Positions 61,340-64,000 of a DNA stretch of 64,000 nucleotides are shown one piece after another (the first letter of the stretch is position 1; each line of letters begins with the position of its first letter). The notes under the pieces are model-generated. The model had not been told where the DNA came from. It ran no database searches and worked only from the letters and a program-made list of their open reading frames with translations. Source of the DNA: Craspedostauros australis (taxonomy: Eukaryota; Bacillariophyta; Bacillariophyceae; Mastogloiales; Achnanthaceae); assembly GCA_026770025.1 (NCBI GenBank), contig JAMXDE010000007.1, positions 2,170,001 to 2,234,000 of the forward strand. Reading direction: 5' to 3'. A program made the position numbers and the translations under genes.

Positions 61340-64000
61340 CTCCCCGAAGCGTATGTCGATGATATCACTTGTTGTGTGAGCGGATGGTGTCACCTCTCCA
61401 GAATAAGATTGGTTGGATGAGAGGCCAGAATGCTGCCCATGGTAGGAACTTCGTCAAGATGTCAGCCACATTCTGTGTTCCTGGGATCTTGATGAAGTGG
61501 ATGGTTCCGGATGCGATGGCGGAACGGACGCGATGGTATGCAAGTGCATTGTGTCTCTTGGTCAGCATGCTCATGGGCACGGTGGATGAAGTTATGACTG
61601 ATTGGTTGTCACCAAACAGCCAACTGGGACCATCAAGAGGGATGCCCATCTCTCTCAGAGCAAGACGAAGAGATATGATGTGTTCGGTGGCTTGACGGGC
61701 CGCAACGAATTCAGACCCATAGGTTGCGGTCTCAACGGTGGCCTGTCGTTTGCTGAACCATTCGATGGGTGTTTGGTTGACAAAATGAAGAGCTCCAGTG
61801 GCCGATCGACCGGTTACCTTGCAATGCATGAGGTTGGCATCAACAAAGGAAGTGGTTCTGACAATCTTGCCTCTTGGCACAGGAGCATCCTTCGCAATTT
61901 CTTCCGATGTGTTGCCATACACGGAGTACAGCCAATCCTGCTGTGGTACCTCGAAGTGCTCCTCATGTTGTGGTATGCCTGTGCGAAAGCGGATGGCCCC
62001 ATCTTGGTGTTTGCGAAGATAGCCATAGATTCTTTTGGCTCGATCGAGGTGGCCCTTGCGCGGCGAGGCTCGGAATCTGGAGAGTGTCATCACTGCAACA
62101 GATATGTCAAATCTGCCAAGGGTGACGCACCATTGAAGGGTGCCGATGATGGACATGAACTTGTTCTTGTCCACGTCAGAGAGCTCTTCGGATGTGTCGA
62201 GCTCTGGGCTGTCTGCCTTATCGAGGGGGCAGCTTGCCTTCTTTGGCATCTCTCCGAACATGCGCTCGTAGTTGATCAGAATCCTCTTGATGTAGGATCG
62301 GGGGCTGATCTTCATGGTTCCGTCTGGATCTCGATTGAAGTCAGCACCGAGATGGTACTGCACTGGCCCAACTCCCTTGAGTTTGTAGCCATACTTGGAG
62401 ATCAGAAGGTCGAAAAAGGATTGGGGATCCTTCATGGTGACCATCAGGTCATCGACATAGACACAGATGTACTCCCAGTGGGAAGTAGCATCTCGCATCC
62501 ATACGTCTGGGTCAGAGCGGCATTGGACGAATCCGACATCTCTGAGGGTATCTGCAAGAGCTTCGTGAAACCGAGCGCCTGATGTGCGCAGGCCGTAGAG
62601 TGCCTTGACGATACGCATCATCTTACCGGCGTGCTCTCCAAATTCCTCACCAGCAATGAAGCAGATCTTCTCCTGCGTATATGCCTCAAGATATGCGTTC
62701 CCGATGTCACCCACCATTGTGGTGAGACCGTTGAGCTCACCAGCCAGTAGAGCGAGGCGCAGTGATCGAAGGCTGACCACACCCGCATACGACATGTCCT
62801 TGCATGGTCGTGTTAGATGCCCTCCAGCGACACATCTTGCTTTGTGGCGGAGGTCGTGTTTGACAGCATACACCCATTGGAGTCTGATCTTCTGGTGTCC
62901 ATCTGGAGGCTTGGAGAGGTGTCCAAGGACTTCGAAGGTACCATACTCAAAGAGTTGGTCCATCTCTTTCCTCTCTGCGTCAGCCCAGAAGGTGTTGCCG
63001 TTCTGTTGGTCAAGGGTCATGGCCTCACGATGATTGTTGGGCACTTGGACTCCGAACTGGTAGGTAGGGACCGAACCGGAGGTGCGAGACCTGGCAACAT
63101 GGACTTCACGTCTCATGCGAGTCTGCCGTTGGGAGAGACGCTGAAGACGCTTCCATCCTGGCTCTTGGAGTAGACCATGTGTCCGACCGTATGCAGCACA
63201 TGTCGCGGGATCATCCTGTATCATGACAGAGAGGGGTTCCATGGATGTAGATCCATCATCCCATTGGACCTTGACGTTGTATCTTGATCCTTTGTAAGAT
63301 GATGATGAGGATGAGAGTGGGCCCTCATGACCGATGATGTCAATGAAGGTCCATGTGCCATCGGCTTCACCCGTCGCCTGTTGCTGTTCGATGATATCCG
63401 ACAGCTCAGTGTAGGCCATCAGATCATTGGTCTCCCCATCATTGAGAGAGAGAATCATCTTGATGCGTTGGTGGTTGTCCGCGTCAATATCATTGACCTT
63501 GCGGATGACCTCGGCACGGACCTTGTGTCCATCTTGATGATGTATGAAGGACATACCAATGAGCTCCTCTGGGGTGAACTTGGGGACGGAAACCGCTCCC
63601 TTGTCCATGGTTCCTGATGCAGTGCTCATGGAGTCGAAAAGAATGGCGTCGGAGAGAGTGTGAACAACAGGATCGGCCTCAGGAGAGTCAGGGATGTCAT
63701 CCTTGTACTCCCCATGGTCTGATGCCTCTGTCGCTGCATCCTCGTCCTCCCCAACCATGGGAAGGGGAAAGTCCGCACGCAAGTTCTTGGTGGATGGATC
63801 ATCCGCTGGGCGAATGGTGGATCGAGGAAGAAGCCGTTGCGATGCGTCATCGAGGATCCAAAAGGTGAGATCGTCACCCTTGTGAAAGCACGGACCGGCC
63901 CATCGTCCCAGCCTCTCCTTGGAATGGCTGGGGAAGCCTGGCTTGTCGACTCGGAAGTACACGGGTTGCCACCATCGGTAAGCAAGGAACTTGCTCACAT
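61340..64000 (-). mobile_element. Ty1/copia element, copy 3, cut by the window edge
   Basis: The 3' part of a copia element of the same lineage as copy 1; its protein is close to copy 1 throughout. A polypurine tract CGCTTCGGGGAG (sense) occupies 61340-61351, differing by one base from that of copy 1. The 3' LTR should lie immediately to the left and begin, in sense, at 61339 with TAATAACA. The 5' LTR, Gag and part of Pol are outside the window, so completeness and age cannot be judged. The part seen is open. Confidence 0.85.
61365..63998 (-). CDS. Pol (C-terminal part) of copia copy 3, partial
   Basis: An open frame of 877 codons that runs off the window's right edge, so its first codon here is not a real start. 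It covers the end of integrase (ending around RWWQPVYFRVD), reverse transcriptase with YVDDLMV, and RNase H to the copia-typical ending with NVADILTKFLPW. It is collinear with residues about 990-1866 of copy 1 and clearly the same family, but sequence-divergent, so not a recent duplicate of it. Confidence 0.9.
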   Translation of the reverse strand: MSKFLAYRWWQPVYFRVDKPGFPSHSKERLGRWAGPCFHKGDDLTFWILDDASQRLLPRSTIRPADDPSTKNLRADFPLPMVGEDEDAATEASDHGEYKDDIPDSPEADPVVHTLSDAILFDSMSTASGTMDKGAVSVPKFTPEELIGMSFIHHQDGHKVRAEVIRKVNDIDADNHQRIKMILSLNDGETNDLMAYTELSDIIEQQQATGEADGTWTFIDIIGHEGPLSSSSSSYKGSRYNVKVQWDDGSTSMEPLSVMIQDDPATCAAYGRTHGLLQEPGWKRLQRLSQRQTRMRREVHVARSRTSGSVPTYQFGVQVPNNHREAMTLDQQNGNTFWADAERKEMDQLFEYGTFEVLGHLSKPPDGHQKIRLQWVYAVKHDLRHKARCVAGGHLTRPCKDMSYAGVVSLRSLRLALLAGELNGLTTMVGDIGNAYLEAYTQEKICFIAGEEFGEHAGKMMRIVKALYGLRTSGARFHEALADTLRDVGFVQCRSDPDVWMRDATSHWEYICVYVDDLMVTMKDPQSFFDLLISKYGYKLKGVGPVQYHLGADFNRDPDGTMKISPRSYIKRILINYERMFGEMPKKASCPLDKADSPELDTSEELSDVDKNKFMSIIGTLQWCVTLGRFDISVAVMTLSRFRASPRKGHLDRAKRIYGYLRKHQDGAIRFRTGIPQHEEHFEVPQQDWLYSVYGNTSEEIAKDAPVPRGKIVRTTSFVDANLMHCKVTGRSATGALHFVNQTPIEWFSKRQATVETATYGSEFVAARQATEHIISLRLALREMGIPLDGPSWLFGDNQSVITSSTVPMSMLTKRHNALAYHRVRSAIASGTIHFIKIPGTQNVADILTKFLPWAAFWPLIQPILFWRGDTIRSHNK

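Overview
The window looks like nuclear DNA of a diatom, probably a marine stramenopile with moderate GC and short introns. The evidence is in the proteins: two carry the diatom-expanded DUF6824 domain, one of them fused to a Sec14/CRAL-TRIO-like lipid-binding region. Another has a pair of helicase-associated (HA) domains, another is a secreted cysteine-rich protein with the Pro-Thr-rich spacer common on diatom surfaces, and several large Ty1/copia polyproteins resemble the diatom CoDi lineages. Species cannot be named from this alone. No rRNA, tRNA or CRISPR array was found.

Layout, left to right. 0-9 kb: a Gln/His-rich protein of unknown role (1350-2813, minus), a disrupted cysteine-rich surface protein (4891-7636, plus) and a 3' fragment of an N-acetylglutamate synthase-like gene (8118-8381, plus). 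9-19 kb: an intact mariner-type DDD transposase (9123-11669, minus), then a complete, very young copia element (11786-18990) with 630-bp LTRs and a 5-bp target duplication, inserted just upstream of the transposase start. 19-24.6 kb: mostly non-coding, plus one disordered AT-hook-like protein (22502-23749, minus). 24.6-35.4 kb: an HA-domain gene whose coding sequence has been split after its first 16 codons by a second complete, very young copia element (26167-35303, 688-bp LTRs). The near LTR supplies an in-frame ATG to the rest of the host gene. 38-56 kb is the host-gene-rich part: a TPR-like protein (plus), an 8-exon ABCA-type full transporter of 2083 residues (minus), a 3-exon PH-like protein (minus), a 2-exon Sec14-DUF6824 protein (plus) and a DUF6824 Gln-rich protein (minus). 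56-61 kb holds only small repeats that I can support. From 61.3 kb to the right edge lies the 3' part of a third copia element, a relative of the first.

The ABCA transporter, the PH-like protein and the Sec14-like protein all suggest membrane-lipid handling, but they are separate genes in different orientations and nothing in the sequence proves they act together. The strongest theme is recent retrotransposon activity reshaping host genes: two elements with identical or almost identical LTRs lie within 25 kb, one of them re-heading a host gene. Most host genes here are preceded by a G-poor, A/C-rich leader, which helped choose starts and revealed two orphan leaders with no intact gene behind them.
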